64,000 nucleotides of DNA. It comes from Nitzschia sp. pyKryTriq1. Taxonomy: Eukaryota; Bacillariophyta; Bacillariophyceae; Bacillariales; Bacillariaceae. Positions 22,386 through 31,686 of the stretch are shown in pieces (position 1 is the stretch's first letter; each line of letters opens with the position of its first letter). The position numbers and the translations under genes were made by a program. The DNA lies in the NCBI GenBank assembly GCA_956465555.1, contig OY101121.1, positions 1,264,722 through 1,328,721 on the forward strand, read 5' to 3'. The notes under the pieces were generated by a model. The model saw only the letters and a program-made list of their open reading frames with translations. It ran no database searches and was not told where the DNA came from.

Positions 22386-23299
22386 ACTTGCGTCGTTATC
22401 AATATACAGTATATAGATTTTGGTTTGCCTTTTTCGAAATGAATGTAAGGAGTTTTATGAGCCTCCCACCGCTACAGAATCGTTACAGTGCAGTCATGCC
22501 ATACTGTAGCGAGTAGCGACTCAGCATCAGTCAGACGTGCCATTCATTTTGAGAGATCTACAGTATCGTGTCGTGCGCAATACAGTAGGACGAGGATGTG
22601 AACAAAACTCGCTTTCTCAGACCCGCGCCCTTCCAAGCTAGTTGAGTGAGGTAAAAAAAGATCGTACTTTGAAGTAGTCCGATTTGTCAAATGTCTTCTG
22701 ATTTATTTATGAATTATTGCTTGAGTTGCGTCTCAACTTTTGTCAAACATTTATGGAATGTGCGTCGCTCAAGACACAAAGGGTCATGTCAGATACGAGT
22801 TTCGTATCTGACATAGGAGGAATTTGTACAGTACACTGCTAATATCCCCCTGAAAAGAACTCCAATGACTGTTTACGTCATCGTCCTTTCTATGTCCGGT
22901 CCAACACGCACGCCACACACATCTCAAGAGACAACCTACCCGCGGCATCGCGAACTTCCCAGATTAGAGATTACTACTGGTATGAGGTATGTACTGGTAC
23001 AGTACCGGTACCGTTACCGTACACACAAGTACCTGGTACCGGCCTGCCGAGATCTTTTACACCGAATTCGTTGTTGCCATTATTATTGCACAGACAGTGC
23101 CCGAAGCACCCGAGAAGAAAAACGCTTGGAGCGCGATTAGGAGGGTACCGGTACAGGTAGAGGGCAACAAAGGCCTGAAGCTGATGCAGTGAATTCACTC
23201 TCAGTCGAGAAGAACATTACACCCCGAAAGGCTCCCTCTAAATAATAATACAGGACTTTCAATCCCATCGGTTGCAGTGCCCACAGTCGCCCTTCCACC
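22386..23299. other. Intergenic region with a perfect hairpin and GTACCGGTAC elements
   Basis: Divergent promoter space of about 0.9 kb. It holds a perfect inverted repeat at 22786-22814 (listed separately) and palindromic GTACCGGTAC-type sequence near 23001, 23037 and 23149. No gene is supported. Confidence 0.5.
22786..22814. repeat. Perfect 13-bp inverted repeat with 3-nt loop
   Basis: The arms ATGTCAGATACGA (22786-22798) and TCGTATCTGACAT (22802-22814) are exact reverse complements around GTT. No gene is adjacent to it as a normal terminator. It could be a protein-binding site, a hairpin RNA or the trace of a small mobile element. Confidence 0.85.
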
Positions 23300-26200
23300 A
23301 TGAGGCCTAGAGTGTCGATTTACGGGAAGACGTATCACGGGCGCCACGCCGAGAGAAGGAGGCTGGATGATCTCTACGAATCTAGCCTGCGGGGGAGCCA
23401 AACCCTATACATCCGAGGATACAGTGGGGTAGGGAAGACATCGCTGGTTGAGTCAAGAGATTGGGAAGAGGAGAAGAATTGTTATTGTGTGTCGGGGAAG
23501 TTCGAAGAGCATATGGCTCGCCCGTACTCGGGCATATCCCAAGCCCTCTCAGCACTCTCTCTAAAGTGGGCGGCCTCTCCGGCGGGGGCGAGAGGGCTTC
23601 AGAAATTCCTCGGCGACAACAGCCGAGATGAGCACATTCTTCGATTATTTCTACCGAACCTTTACAATGTGTCTAATGCAGACTTGGGGCGGAAGGACGA
23701 AAAAGTTACATACGAGGAGATCGGCAACAACAGGCATGAGTTTGAACGCTGGAGGCTGGTCGTCTTCAAAATCCTGGAGCAGGTCGTCGTCCATGATCGA
23801 CCAGTAATCATTCTTTTTAATGACCTCCATTGGGCCGATCAACCAAGCCTAGATCTCATACAGTTTCTCATTGAAGAGAACCTGAGAGGCCTGTTTTTAG
23901 TCACGACTTTCCGGACAGAAGAAGTCGGCGAGGGTCATATTCTGAACACACATTCAAAGCGGCTTATGATTTCTCAGAAAGCTGACAATCGTTTTCATCA
24001 GATGGAACTTTTAGGATTCGATATTGACGAACTCAACGATATATTCTCACATCTTACTAGCAAGAAGGCAGAGGCAACTCTTCCGCTTGTGAAAGTCATT
24101 CATGCGAAAACAAACGGAAATCCCTTTTTTGTTGAGCAATTTTTTCATCTGCTTCAACAAGAGGGATACCTCCAATTTTCATACAATACATCTCAGTGGG
24201 AGTGGACCAATGTTAACGAGATTCAAAATGCCATGAGTATTGTTTCAAGTGAAGTGGCAGACCTAGTGGCAAATTCTATGAGAAGTTTGAACAAACACAC
24301 CCAAGAAATTTTGAAAGTTGCAGCCTGTCTTGGGGCGCAGGTGCCACTACCAGTTCTGAAAAGATACTTTGCCGAACTCAAATGGTCGAACGAAGAAACC
24401 AAAATCGATTGGTCGAATCTGGAAGAGACTCTGGAGGAGCAAGTAGAAACCCAAGTGCTAAAACGCTCCTCCGACTCTTCCCTCTATTTTTGGGCTCACG
24501 ACAAATTGAATCAGGCCGCTTTGATGTTGTTACCGTCGGAAGAGAAGGAAGCGCTGCACCTCCGCCTCGGCACCCTGGTTGTACAAATGAGCGAAGAGGA
24601 GACAAGAGCCATGCGAAAGGACATTTTGATCTACATTGCGGCTGACCAACTTAATCGAGTATCCTTATCCGTTTTGACCAAGGAGGGCGTCGTTCTGGAC
24701 CTTGTCCGACTAAATCTCCAAGCAGCAAAATTATCGAAATCGAAATCGGCCTTCTATACTGCTGCAGATCTCCTGCGGAAAGGAATACATTTGATGCGTT
24801 CACTGAAAGAAATAAGCAGGCGAGAGTCAAGTGCCTGGGTCAGGAATCATGAATTATGGATGGACCTGTTTAATAATCTGCTCGAAACAGAATATATCAT
24901 TGGGAATCATGGAGGTGCCACTGACGCTATTGCCGAAATTCTGCGTCGTTCAACATCCTTGGACGAAGAGTTCCGTGCCCAATCCTGCCAACTGGAGATT
25001 ATGACAAACGGGAAAGTCAGAGATTATGATGGAGCGATAGCCTTGTGCTTGCAGATACTGAAGGCTTACCGCCTTCCGATGCCTAGAAATCCGAAGAAGA
25101 TCCAAGTATCGATGGAACAACGTCGCGTGAAGAAAGCTCTTCCAACCGGCGAGTTCAATGACTTGTTGCGATTTCCGCTTGCAACGTCCACAAGGGAGCA
25201 ATATGTCTCTGTGTTCTTGGCAAAACTCTCTCACTTGGCACTGCTTGGTGGAAATCTAAGAATCACTCGGTTTGCCGGTCTGCGAGCGATCCGACACGCC
25301 AGTGAATTCGGTTTGACTTCTTACACAGCTATGGCGTTAGGATGCTTCGCGGCTTCGCTCCGTGAACAGGGAAAGAACGAGGAGGCTTATACATACGGCG
25401 AGCTATCGGAAGGTTTGTTGAAGCAGCTCAGCGCCCACAGCAACGACAATCATGCGAAAATACTTGTGATTATTCACTCTAGCGTGATTCCTCTCAAGAA
25501 ACCGTTACAGGACAGTCTAGAACCCTTCATGGAAAGTTATAGGGTTGGTATGAAATCTGGTAAGTTTGCTAGACAGCGCTTTGAAGGCAACGTGTGACCC
25601 CCCCCTCTAACAAGATTATGTTTCAGGGGAAGTCGAATTCGCGTTCGTAGCTGCCATGAATTATGGCTATCATTACTTTTTCAGCGGTTTGCCACTGGGT
25701 CCAATCGCCCAGGACATGGAATCGTATGGACATGAAGCACGGCAGTTTGGTGTGACGCCTAGTATTTCAGTTCAATTCCCCATCATGTTACAAACAGCAC
25801 TAAATCTTCAAGGAAAATCCTCAGCTACCACTCGATTGAAGGGGGAAGCCATGGACCAGGCAGCCGTGCTTCAAGAGGTCGCTGGCAGACAAACTTCCAT
25901 GACTCTGCGTGATATTTGCACCTTTCGACTTATGTTGGCATATATCTTCCGCGATTTGGACACTTTGCGTGAAATGCTGGAGGAGCTATCAACCTTCCCA
26001 GTCTTTAACGTTGCGATTGCGCGAAGCCACCTACGACAAGCCTTCACAAGTCTCGGTGGATTTCTTCTGTATCGTAATACGAAACAAAAGAAGTGGTGGA
26101 CAATCGCCAACCACGCACTTGAATACTTCCATGATGCGGTCACGAAGGGATCGATGAATGCGTATCCGATTTATTGCTTGCTCCTGGCTGAAAAGACACC

Positions 26201-26768
26201 TAGCAAACAAAAATATGATGAAGCGATTCGCGTTTGTTCTAGAAGCGGCCTATTGAATTTTGAGGCAATCGCCAACGAGAACGTTGGGCTCTATTTTGAT
26301 GTCGAGGGTGACACAGATTGGGCTTCTTTCTACGTCACGCGCTGCTTGAAGCTTTACGAAGAGTGGGGTGCACTAGGCAAAGTTACAACGTTGCAGAACT
26401 CCCTGAAGCATCTCCTTGGTTCTTCAGCACCAAGTACGACACGGGAACAACAAGCGCGATCAGGGACAACCCACCTCGGGCGTACCAACTATCGAAAGAG
26501 TATCGCCAGCAAGATTCGGATGCTCTCATTCGAGAGTCAGAAGCACTTGTTTGGTCGAAATGGCGCTAGCAGCCGACAGCTTCAATCCACGACGACTCCT
26601 AGTTCGTTGCATTCAGGTGCGTTGCCCGCCTTTGAAGAGGGATCGGAGAAAGATGAGGCGGAGGAATCTAGCAGCCGACAGCTTCAATCCACGACTCCTC
26701 CAAGTTCTTTGCATTCTGCGTTGCCCGCCTTTGAAGAGGGATCGGAGGAAGGTGAGGCGGAGGACTAA
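23300..26768 (+). CDS. STAND-type NTPase (AAA_16) with helical-repeat C-terminus
   Basis: Two exons, 23300-25559 and 25627-26768, join as MKSG-EVEFAFVAA across GTAAGT...TTTCAG, giving 1133 residues. The N-terminus has FHGR-like YHGRHAERRRLDDL, Walker A RGYSGVGKTSL (about residue 40) and Walker B VIILFNDLHWAD (about 170). The DLHWAD form is typical of AAA_16/MalT-like STAND ATPases that couple nucleotide binding to signalling. After a winged-helix-like segment (ILKVAACLGAQVP) come TPR-like helices to about residue 1030. Related bacterial and diatom proteins often continue into kinase or cyclase domains, but here the protein ends in a disordered, acidic, Ser-rich tail made of two near-identical repeats (26568-26669 and 26670-26765). 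The ligand and output are unknown. Confidence 0.75.
26568..26765 (+). repeat. Tandem duplication in the STAND NTPase tail
   Basis: Two adjacent units of 102 and 96 bp begin with AGCAGCCGACAGCTTC. Each encodes SSRQLQST, then PSSLHS, then ALPAFEEGSE. The few differences keep the reading frame, so the protein tail grew by recent duplication. Confidence 0.9.
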
Positions 26769-27414
26769 TGATATAGATCCAAATTTCTTCTCTAGCGAGA
26801 GGATTTGTCGCCTCTACCCGGTACTACCTATTCGTACGTAAATAATGAAAAACTATGGAATCATCGATAGATGTAGGTACCGGTATGTACAGTACGGTAC
26901 CAGGTACCAGTCTACGGCGCGGTGCGAAACCCACCCCACAAAGCTGCTCGTCCAGCGCGCTCTGTAATATCCACGTAGATTTCAGTACTGGTGCTGAAAG
27001 TGCAAGCGCGCGCGCCGTCTACCCTCCGACCTGTCCGACCAATCCCAACAGCGATGATTCATCATCATCCAACGACGACGATGACACATACAGGTACAGT
27101 ACAAGTACCGATATGAATACATAGAAAACGAACAACACCGACGTACCGGCACATTACCAAGTGAATATTAACTTTTCAACCAAGACAAACGATTTGCAGC
27201 CTGAATCGTTTCCTATACAGTATAGGGATCTTGCAGTCATAGAGTCCATCGAAGTCAGGTGAGAGACACTGGTGCTTGGTTGGAATGCCACCGTCGGATA
27301 TCATCCGTTGCACGACTTGAATGACTTTGCTGCCGCTCACCGCTTGTGTCAATTTTCTTCGATCTTCCGTTGATATCAACATATCTTGCAACTGTAGAAT
27401 CCCATCACTTCAGT
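26769..27414. other. Intergenic region with GTACCGGTAC elements
   Basis: It contains palindromic GGTACC/ACCGGT runs around 26876-26905 and a CG-alternating stretch near 27006. No gene is supported. Confidence 0.5.
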
Positions 27415-28509
27415 ATGCCTCTCGTCATTCCACCCGAATTGAAAAAGGTAACTCCTTACGTTCGTCGAGCGGAGGAGCTCGACAAGGACAAATCCAACGC
27501 AGAAAGCCGCCTTGTGGCGTATTACTGTCGACAATATGCGGTCCACACAGGGATTGATTTGGCCACCAGCACAGCGGGGAAAATATGTCTTGGTGATTTG
27601 TTGAGTTCGTTGGAGGAGGAAAAGGTCGCGATGAACAGTTTTACTCGTGACGAAGCCAAATTCTTGTGCAGAAAATTTGCAGACAAGATCTTCGATAAGG
27701 CGGACTTGGATGATCGAACAGGTGCAGCGACCAAGAATACAGCGAAAACTTTCTATGCAGCTGCGTCCTTTTTGGAAATCCTCAACCAATTTTACAAAAA
27801 CGACGAAGGTTCGGAAGAGCTTGCGGAAATCAAAAAGAGAGCCGTCTACGGAAAGTGGAAGGCGACTGAAATCCTAAAGGCTATCAATGAGGGGCGAGAG
27901 CCAACACCGGGTGGATACGGAGAAGATCTTACCAAGGAGGAGGACGAAGCTGGATCAGGGGCCGATGAAGCGCCAAAGGTAGAACATGTGGAAGACGAAG
28001 ACTCAAAGATGGCGGAAGAGGATGTGCCCTCGTCGGAACCCGACGGTCCAGTTGTGCGCTTGCCTTCAGAAGAACAGAGCGAGGACGATGATGAGTACAA
28101 AGCAGAGCCTAACAAGAAAGAAAAAACGGAAGAAGAAGACGAAGATACGGGCACAGAGGTCGAACTGGGTCTACCACCTTCTTATGACTTTGCACCTCCA
28201 CCATTGGCTCCTCCAGTCGTCCCTCCAACTGTTGCTAAACCTCCGATTACTTTTACTCCACCCCCGCCAGCACCGGCGATGCAACGCCCCCCGATCAAGC
28301 CAACCCCTCCTCCACCAGTAGAGAAACCGGAAAAGAAATCAGGAGGTGGGATCTTCGGTTTTGGCAAGAAAAATAAATCCAAGCTCAGCAAGGCGGTACT
28401 GGCAGATGCGATGGAATTGACGAAGTTCGCTTTGGCAGCTTTGGAGGAAAAGGATTCTGATCTAGCAGCCGAACGACTCAAGCAGGCCCTCAAGGTGCTG
28501 GGTAGATAA
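27415..28509 (+). CDS. VTA1: VTA1/LIP5 homologue, ESCRT cofactor of VPS4
   Basis: Cytosolic protein of 364 residues that stimulates the VPS4 ATPase in disassembly of ESCRT-III during multivesicular-body sorting. The ATG at 27415 was chosen because MPLVIPPELKKVTPYVRRAEEL is the typical VTA1 opening; the upstream 23 in-frame codons do not resemble it. The N-terminal tandem MIT-like helices run to about residue 160 (for example ESRLVAYYCRQYAVHTG and FYAAASFLEIL). An acidic, then Pro-rich linker follows (PPPP repeats). The C-terminal dimer and VPS4-binding helices (about 320-364) read LADAMELTKFALAALEEKD and AAERLKQALKVLG. The linker carries an extra segment GGGIFGFGKKNKSK. Length and domain order agree with the family. 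Confidence 0.9.
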   Translation: MPLVIPPELKKVTPYVRRAEELDKDKSNAESRLVAYYCRQYAVHTGIDLATSTAGKICLGDLLSSLEEEKVAMNSFTRDEAKFLCRKFADKIFDKADLDDRTGAATKNTAKTFYAAASFLEILNQFYKNDEGSEELAEIKKRAVYGKWKATEILKAINEGREPTPGGYGEDLTKEEDEAGSGADEAPKVEHVEDEDSKMAEEDVPSSEPDGPVVRLPSEEQSEDDDEYKAEPNKKEKTEEEDEDTGTEVELGLPPSYDFAPPPLAPPVVPPTVAKPPITFTPPPPAPAMQRPPIKPTPPPPVEKPEKKSGGGIFGFGKKNKSKLSKAVLADAMELTKFALAALEEKDSDLAAERLKQALKVLGR

Positions 28510-29048
28510 TCTCTTTCGAATAACTTTTCTCTTGTATTCTATCATTCGTCCCTTGTTGGAAAGTATTTCGATTGAGATAAGCTTGGAGGATTGTGGCTTG
28601 GCGAAGGGGATGGAGACTTTTCATTGCATTGCATTACGAATAGAGCGAACGGGAGACGTACAGAAGAGATCCCGTACTGGTACCGGTACTGGAGCATCCG
28701 GGGAATACCAGTTACTGTACCAGGTATGGGTGTACCGGTGGTACCTGGTACCAGCAGCGTATGGTTGGTTTCCGCCAGTTTCCGCCCGCCCCTCCCCACG
28801 GGCTCCGCGGGTCGTGCGCGCGCACGCACGACCAGAAGACTGATGACGTCATCATCTAGAGTAGTCGATCGATCGATCGAAGCTGTCGTCCCGAAATTGA
28901 AGACGGATCTTGAGCAGATGAATTTCAATCGCTGACGAAATGAATGCTTGTTGGAATGGTGCGTTGCTTGTTTTTATGCTGCTTTGCGTCTCCCTTTCAG
29001 GACGGAGCATGATCTATTTCTGCCAACATCATCGTCAAATCTTTCACC
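28510..29048. other. Promoter region of the FCP gene with GTACCGGTAC elements
   Basis: Contains clustered palindromes (TGGTACCGGTACTGG near 28676 and further GGTACC/ACCGGT copies to about 28755), alternating CG near 28816, and tandem GATC repeats near 28867 (ATCGATCGATCGATCG). It lies upstream of the antenna gene, so light-responsive control elements are expected here, but none is recognised. Confidence 0.4.
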
Positions 29049-29815
29049 ATGACCAAGTTAACTTCTGCTGTTCTCGCTACTCTTGTTGCCTCGTCAGCGG
29101 CATTCGCCCCTCAACAGGCAGCCGTCTCCAAGTCGACCGCCCTCAATGCGAAGGGATTCGAGGAAGTTGGCGGAGTTCCATTCGACCCTCTTAGCTTGGC
29201 CAAGCTTGGAACAGGTGAAAGTTTCGACACTTTTCCCAACATGTTCCCCAATGAGCAATTTTTGAAGGAGGCAGAAATCAAACACGGCCGTCAAGCTATG
29301 CTTGCCTGGACTGGTGTTTGGGCCACCCACGAGGTGAGATAATGATGAGCGTGACAATTTCATCTTGAAGGAAACAAAAACAACCATCTGACTTGTGTGC
29401 GTCCTCCTCTTTTTCGTCATTTTCTTCCTTTTTTAATACCGAATTTCCGCAGGGAGGATTGGGGCTTGGCATGCACTTCCCTGGAGCCCCAGAATGCTCT
29501 GATTGGACCAAGGCTCTGGGATGCTTCGCATCTGAGAACCCCGGAGTTTTCGGAGTCACCCTTCTTATGATTGCCATTGCTGAGGGAGAGAGTGTTGGAC
29601 ACTCGGGAGACAACTTCCGAGGAAAGTCGACCAAGACCCCTGGTGACTTGAACTTTGATTACCTTGGTATGAAGAAGAAGCTTTCTCCGGAAAAGTACGA
29701 ACGCTATCAACGTGTTGAGATGAAGAACGGTCGGGCCGCCATGATTGCTATGGCCTCGCTTTTCGCCTACGAATCTATCCCCGGATCGGTCCCTATCATG
29801 GACATCATCAGTTAA
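29049..29815 (+). CDS. Fucoxanthin chlorophyll a/c-binding (LHC-family) antenna protein
   Basis: Two exons, 29049-29333 and 29453-29815, join as ATHE-GGLGLG, giving 215 residues. The presequence ends in SSAAFAPQ, the ASAFAP-type cleavage motif that directs proteins through the ER into the diatom plastid. Membrane helix 1 carries EAEIKHGRQAML and helix 3 EMKNGRAAMI, the two chlorophyll-binding, salt-bridging ExxxxR motifs; a middle helix is VFGVTLLMIAIAE. The loop DLNFDYLGMKKKLSPEKYERYQ precedes helix 3 (written here as DLNFDYLG and KKLSPEKYERYQ). The insertion after helix 1 with two Cys (PECSDWTKALGC) is less usual. The subgroup (Lhcf, Lhcr, Lhcx or another) is undecided. It should sit in thylakoid membranes and pass excitation to the photosystems. 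Confidence 0.9.
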
Positions 29816-30189
29816 ACAGGAGGAAAGGAATTGTAGCCATAGCCCCCCCCTAGATTTCATCTTCTTTAGGAGAAACATCTGACGGAACATTGGTTTTCAA
29901 AGCGTGGAAGTATCGTCTTTGTGTAGCCATTGCCCACTGGTGACAGGGTTGCTGGACCGCTATATTCGATCAAATCCATGAACATTTAGAGTAGCTCGCA
30001 TAATCTCCCATCTCAAATCTTTGCTATTCTATGGTGCCACCTACTAGAGTGTATGTTCTGGTGTCTCACAATCTCGTGGGTACTATGATAGGTTGGACCG
30101 TGCAATACAAGTAAGATATGCCATGCCGACCCATCCAAATAGCAAACTGCGGTACGCCAATCCAGAGTAGTCTAGTAAAATTTATATAA
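29816..30189. other. Convergent intergenic space
   Basis: 3' flanks of the FCP gene and of the minus-strand plastid membrane gene. No gene, repeat or clear terminator was seen. Confidence 0.4.
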
Positions 30190-31032
30190 CTAGAGTCGGG
30201 GAGTTGTGAAAGAGTGAAGAGCTCTCCATGAGCTCATGAGCAGTAGACCGAACCCTATTTCCAAAGGTAACAGTTGTTCCGCGGGGTCGATGCCTACGGG
30301 TCGGTGTTCTGCCACTGCAACTAGAAACGCAAACAACAATCTGAGATTGACTGTGTTGACATAGGTATTCAAAGCCAGGACAGCCGCAGCCGTGGGCCCT
30401 CCCCTCTCGTCGGACGACCCATAGTGCCCATCCACAGCAGAATAAAGGAACATGCCGTGGTAAAGTCCTGCCGCAATCCAAAATATAGATAACAGACAGC
30501 CCTCGCTGAATGCGTACGGCAAAAACGCGAAATCCATTCGATGTGTCACCCAAAAGCTGATGGACAGGGTCAAATTGACTATCAGGAAAACATCATAAAG
30601 TAAGAGATTCGTATCATCGACTTGGATGGGGGGAAGTTTTTGTCGGTCTCGAAACAGTTCGACGAAGGGAAGACCATCAATAAATGACCCTAAAATTGAC
30701 GTCTTCTCTTCTGTTTCTTTTGTGGATTCTTGTTCCTGATAGTAGGAGGTCAACCCGTTGATTGGCTCGCTTTCATCGTCCCCATCACGGTCGTCATCTC
30801 CAAGAATGCTGGATTGTAAACATGTTGTGCGTGACTCACGATCTACAACTGACTGCAGAGATCGTACAGGTAGACTCAATTCGCTCCTCTTTGTCAGCAA
30901 AGCGTCTCTTCTTGTGGTCACTGAAAGAGACCGAAAAGCGAACGATTCCGCGACATCCATCAACCCGAGAAGAAGGCTCGGCCATCCCAGGAGAAGAATG
31001 CTTTTTCCAATCATTTTCCTCCGCAAAGACAC
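30190..31032 (-). CDS. Predicted plastid multi-pass membrane protein, unknown function
   Basis: Single exon of 280 residues. The N-terminus is a signal peptide (about 9-29) ending in ESFAFRS, close to the ASAFAP-type site, then an Arg/Ser-rich transit-like stretch, so plastid import is likely. From about residue 140 there are four hydrophobic helices: LLLYDVFLIVNLTLSISFWV, AFLPYAFSEGCLLSIFWIAAG (split as AFLPYAFSEG and CLLSIFWIAAG), TAAAVLALNTYVNTVNLRLLF (TAAAVLALNTY / VNTVNLRLLF), and LLPLEIGFGLLLMSSW. The conserved-looking Asp, His and Arg in and near the helices suggest a real family, but I cannot name it. Neighbouring the FCP gene gives only weak context. Confidence 0.7.
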   Translation of the reverse strand: MSLRRKMIGKSILLLGWPSLLLGLMDVAESFAFRSLSVTTRRDALLTKRSELSLPVRSLQSVVDRESRTTCLQSSILGDDDRDGDDESEPINGLTSYYQEQESTKETEEKTSILGSFIDGLPFVELFRDRQKLPPIQVDDTNLLLYDVFLIVNLTLSISFWVTHRMDFAFLPYAFSEGCLLSIFWIAAGLYHGMFLYSAVDGHYGSSDERGGPTAAAVLALNTYVNTVNLRLLFAFLVAVAEHRPVGIDPAEQLLPLEIGFGLLLMSSWRALHSFTTPRL

Positions 31033-31686
31033 TGAGGAAAGCTTTAGTTTTCGCTTCCAAGCAGTAGATACGACGTTTAGTGCGTAAAGTATAGGCTGTG
31101 CTTGCGATTCACGAACGATGAAATATGAGTAAGAGCACGAACAGAGAATGTCCTTATTTCATCACAACAATACGAGTAATGCAACAATGATGCTTTGGTC
31201 GATGGTGTGATGTGTTGTTCTTTGCGATGTGGCGCTTGCTTTTGTTCTGCTTCTGGCTGGCCGGCTGTTTGTCGACACAAGGTCGACATTCGCTTGTTAC
31301 CTTGGGTACCGTACCAGAGGTACTGGTACTGTAGACCAGCTGTAGACTACAGTATGTACCCCGCCCAGGCGTGGGGTCGACAGTACAGTGTACTGTACCG
31401 GTACTGTGGGGGCAGTCAGAGCGCGTCTGGGGGGGGGTACACCCCCCCCTGGTACGGCACTGTACCCCAGTACCCAACTACCGTACCGGTGGTACGGTAC
31501 AGTACATACGTACCGGAAGTTGACCCGCGCACAGCGCGCACTTGCTAAATCCAGTTGGATGACGTCGATAGACCAAAAAGAAATGTTGTAAAAAGTCAGT
31601 GTAGCGTAGACTTACAGTAGTGAAAATAGTAGTACGCTGGGGTACAGTATCGTTGCGACGCGACGACGACGACGACGACTCCTTTT
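31033..31686. other. Repeat-rich intergenic region
   Basis: Dense GTACCGGTAC/GGTACC/AGTAC palindromes between about 31300 and 31515, a G9-TACA-C8 inverted repeat at 31429-31449, and a (CGA)n run at 31656-31680. Frames that appear here are composed of these repeats and are not genes. Confidence 0.6.
31429..31449. repeat. Poly-G / poly-C hairpin
   Basis: Nine G (31429-31437), TACA, then eight C (31442-31449). It could fold as a GC hairpin or stall polymerase, and sits inside the GTACCGGTAC-rich region. Confidence 0.8.
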
